Source: Corynebacterium sphenisci DSM 44792
GTDB taxonomy: Bacteria; Actinomycetota; Actinomycetes; Mycobacteriales; Mycobacteriaceae
DNA: 64,000 nt
Assembly: GCF_001941505.1 (NCBI RefSeq)
Contig: NZ_CP009248.1
Span: 1,674,001-1,738,000, forward strand
Direction of reading: 5' to 3'
Of the stretch, positions 63,330 to 64,000 are shown one piece after another (the first letter of the stretch is position 1; each line of letters begins with the position of its first letter). Position numbers and translations under genes: made by a program. The notes beneath the pieces were generated by a model. That model was not told the origin of the DNA. It made no database searches and saw nothing but the letters and a program-made list of their open reading frames with translations.

Positions 63330-64000
63330 ATGGCGAAAAACGATGACGTGAAGGCGTTCAAGAAGGCCCAGCGGCAGGCCAAGCGCGCCCAGCGCAAGCA
63401 GACCTGGGGCCAGATGTGGCAGGCCTTCAAGCTGCTCAAGGGCCGGGACAAGAAGCTCATCCCGCTGATGGCCCTGGGCTTCTTCGGGCCGATCCTGGTG
63501 CTGCTGCTCATCGGGCTGGCGCTCGGCGGGATCTGGGTGTGGTTCCTGCCGCTGCTCGGCATCATGATCGGCGCCACCGTGGCGATGTGGATCTTCTCCA
63601 CCCGGCTGCAGAACAGCTTCTACGCCGAGGCCGAGGGCCAGGCCGGGGCGGCCGCCTGGGCGCTGGACAACATGCGCTCCGGGGTGGGCATGATCTGGCA
63701 CGTCAAGACCGGGGTGGTCGCCAACCAGCACATGGACGCCGTGCACCGGGTGGTGGGCAACCCGGGCATCGTGCTCGTCGGCGAGGGCGATGAGCAGCGG
63801 GTGCGCGCCATGATGGCCCGGGAGAAGCGCACCCTGGCCCGGATCGTCGGCGAGACCCCCATCTACGAGGTGATGTCCGGCTCCGCCGAGGGCCAGGTGC
63901 CGGCGAAGCGGCTGCAGCGGGAGCTGCTGCGCTTCCCGCGCAACTACAACAAGGACGAGGCCACCGCCATCGACCGCAAGCTGCGCACCATGGACGCCAA
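63330..64000 (+). CDS. DUF4191 membrane protein (partial)
   Basis: The first 223 codons of a gene cut by the right edge. It belongs to the DUF4191 family (Rv2219 position, upstream of glnA). A Lys/Arg/Gln-rich cytoplasmic start (about 1-45) is followed by two transmembrane helices (about 47-67 and 70-90) and a soluble domain with GEAEGQAG-like, WHVKTGVVANQHMDAVHRVVG and VLVGEGDEQRVR segments. Function is unknown. The start is supported by the -10 seven bases upstream. Confidence 0.88.
   Translation, partial: MAKNDDVKAFKKAQRQAKRAQRKQTWGQMWQAFKLLKGRDKKLIPLMALGFFGPILVLLLIGLALGGIWVWFLPLLGIMIGATVAMWIFSTRLQNSFYAEAEGQAGAAAWALDNMRSGVGMIWHVKTGVVANQHMDAVHRVVGNPGIVLVGEGDEQRVRAMMAREKRTLARIVGETPIYEVMSGSAEGQVPAKRLQRELLRFPRNYNKDEATAIDRKLRTMDA

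Overview
The window is a very GC-rich stretch of core chromosome from an actinobacterium, most likely a high-GC Corynebacterium. Gene content and order match the conserved Corynebacteriales block that runs (M. tuberculosis numbering) from the division/cell-wall (dcw) cluster through Rv2169c-Rv2219. Lineage marks are pimB and mptA (PIM/lipomannan synthesis), a PASTA kinase beside an Rv2175c-type protein, the qcrCAB/ctaCEF supercomplex genes, an FtsR/WhiA-like ftsZ upstream region, and an acyltransferase E2 with three lipoyl domains. No phage, insertion sequence, CRISPR array, tRNA or rRNA was seen. Species cannot be named from the sequence alone.

Layout. (1) 1-17169, all minus strand: mraZ-rsmH-ftsL-ftsI-murE-murF-mraY-murD-ftsW-murG-murC-ftsQ-ftsZ-pgeF, many joined by 4-base stop/start overlaps. 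The operon starts at a promoter covered by three 10-bp-spaced MraZ boxes. (2) 17170-21458: DUF3040 membrane protein, HEPN-like protein, GNAT acetyltransferase, LppM-like lipoprotein and a MetF-family reductase. (3) 21483-26768: a tightly overlapped operon idsA-crtI-mptA-crtB that mixes carotenoid synthesis with the lipomannan mannosyltransferase. (4) 26786-29487: the divergent pair of an Rv2175c-like DNA-binding protein and PknL. (5) 29561-37676, minus strand: class II DAHP synthase, 3'-exoribonuclease, acyltransferase, glucokinase, an unknown gene, an SRPBCC protein, PimB and two NlpC/P60 hydrolases. The upstream hydrolase is controlled by a clear c-di-AMP (ydaO-type) riboswitch. (6) 38207-41031: exonuclease/GIY-YIG fusion and trpD. 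(7) 41429-49742: ctaE-qcrC-qcrA-qcrB, an ABC-F protein with a possible leader peptide, and ctaF/ctaC, together encoding the bc1-aa3 respiratory chain. (8) 50113-55908: asnB (ltsA), erpA, a DUF3043 protein and cobU-cobT-cobS. (9) 56315-64000: ilvE, leucyl aminopeptidase, E2 acyltransferase, lipB, lipA and a DUF4191 protein. The lipoyl genes lie directly beside the E2 protein that they modify.

A recurring feature is a TANNNT-like -10 hexamer ending 6-7 bases before an ATG or GTG start with no Shine-Dalgarno. I count about a dozen, which suggests many leaderless mRNAs, and I used the pattern to choose several starts. No wholly new multi-gene system was found. The most promising unexplained elements are the promoter and structured DNA between cobS and ilvE, the short frame ahead of the ABC-F gene, the motif shared upstream of ftsZ and ftsL, and mptA placed inside a carotenoid operon.
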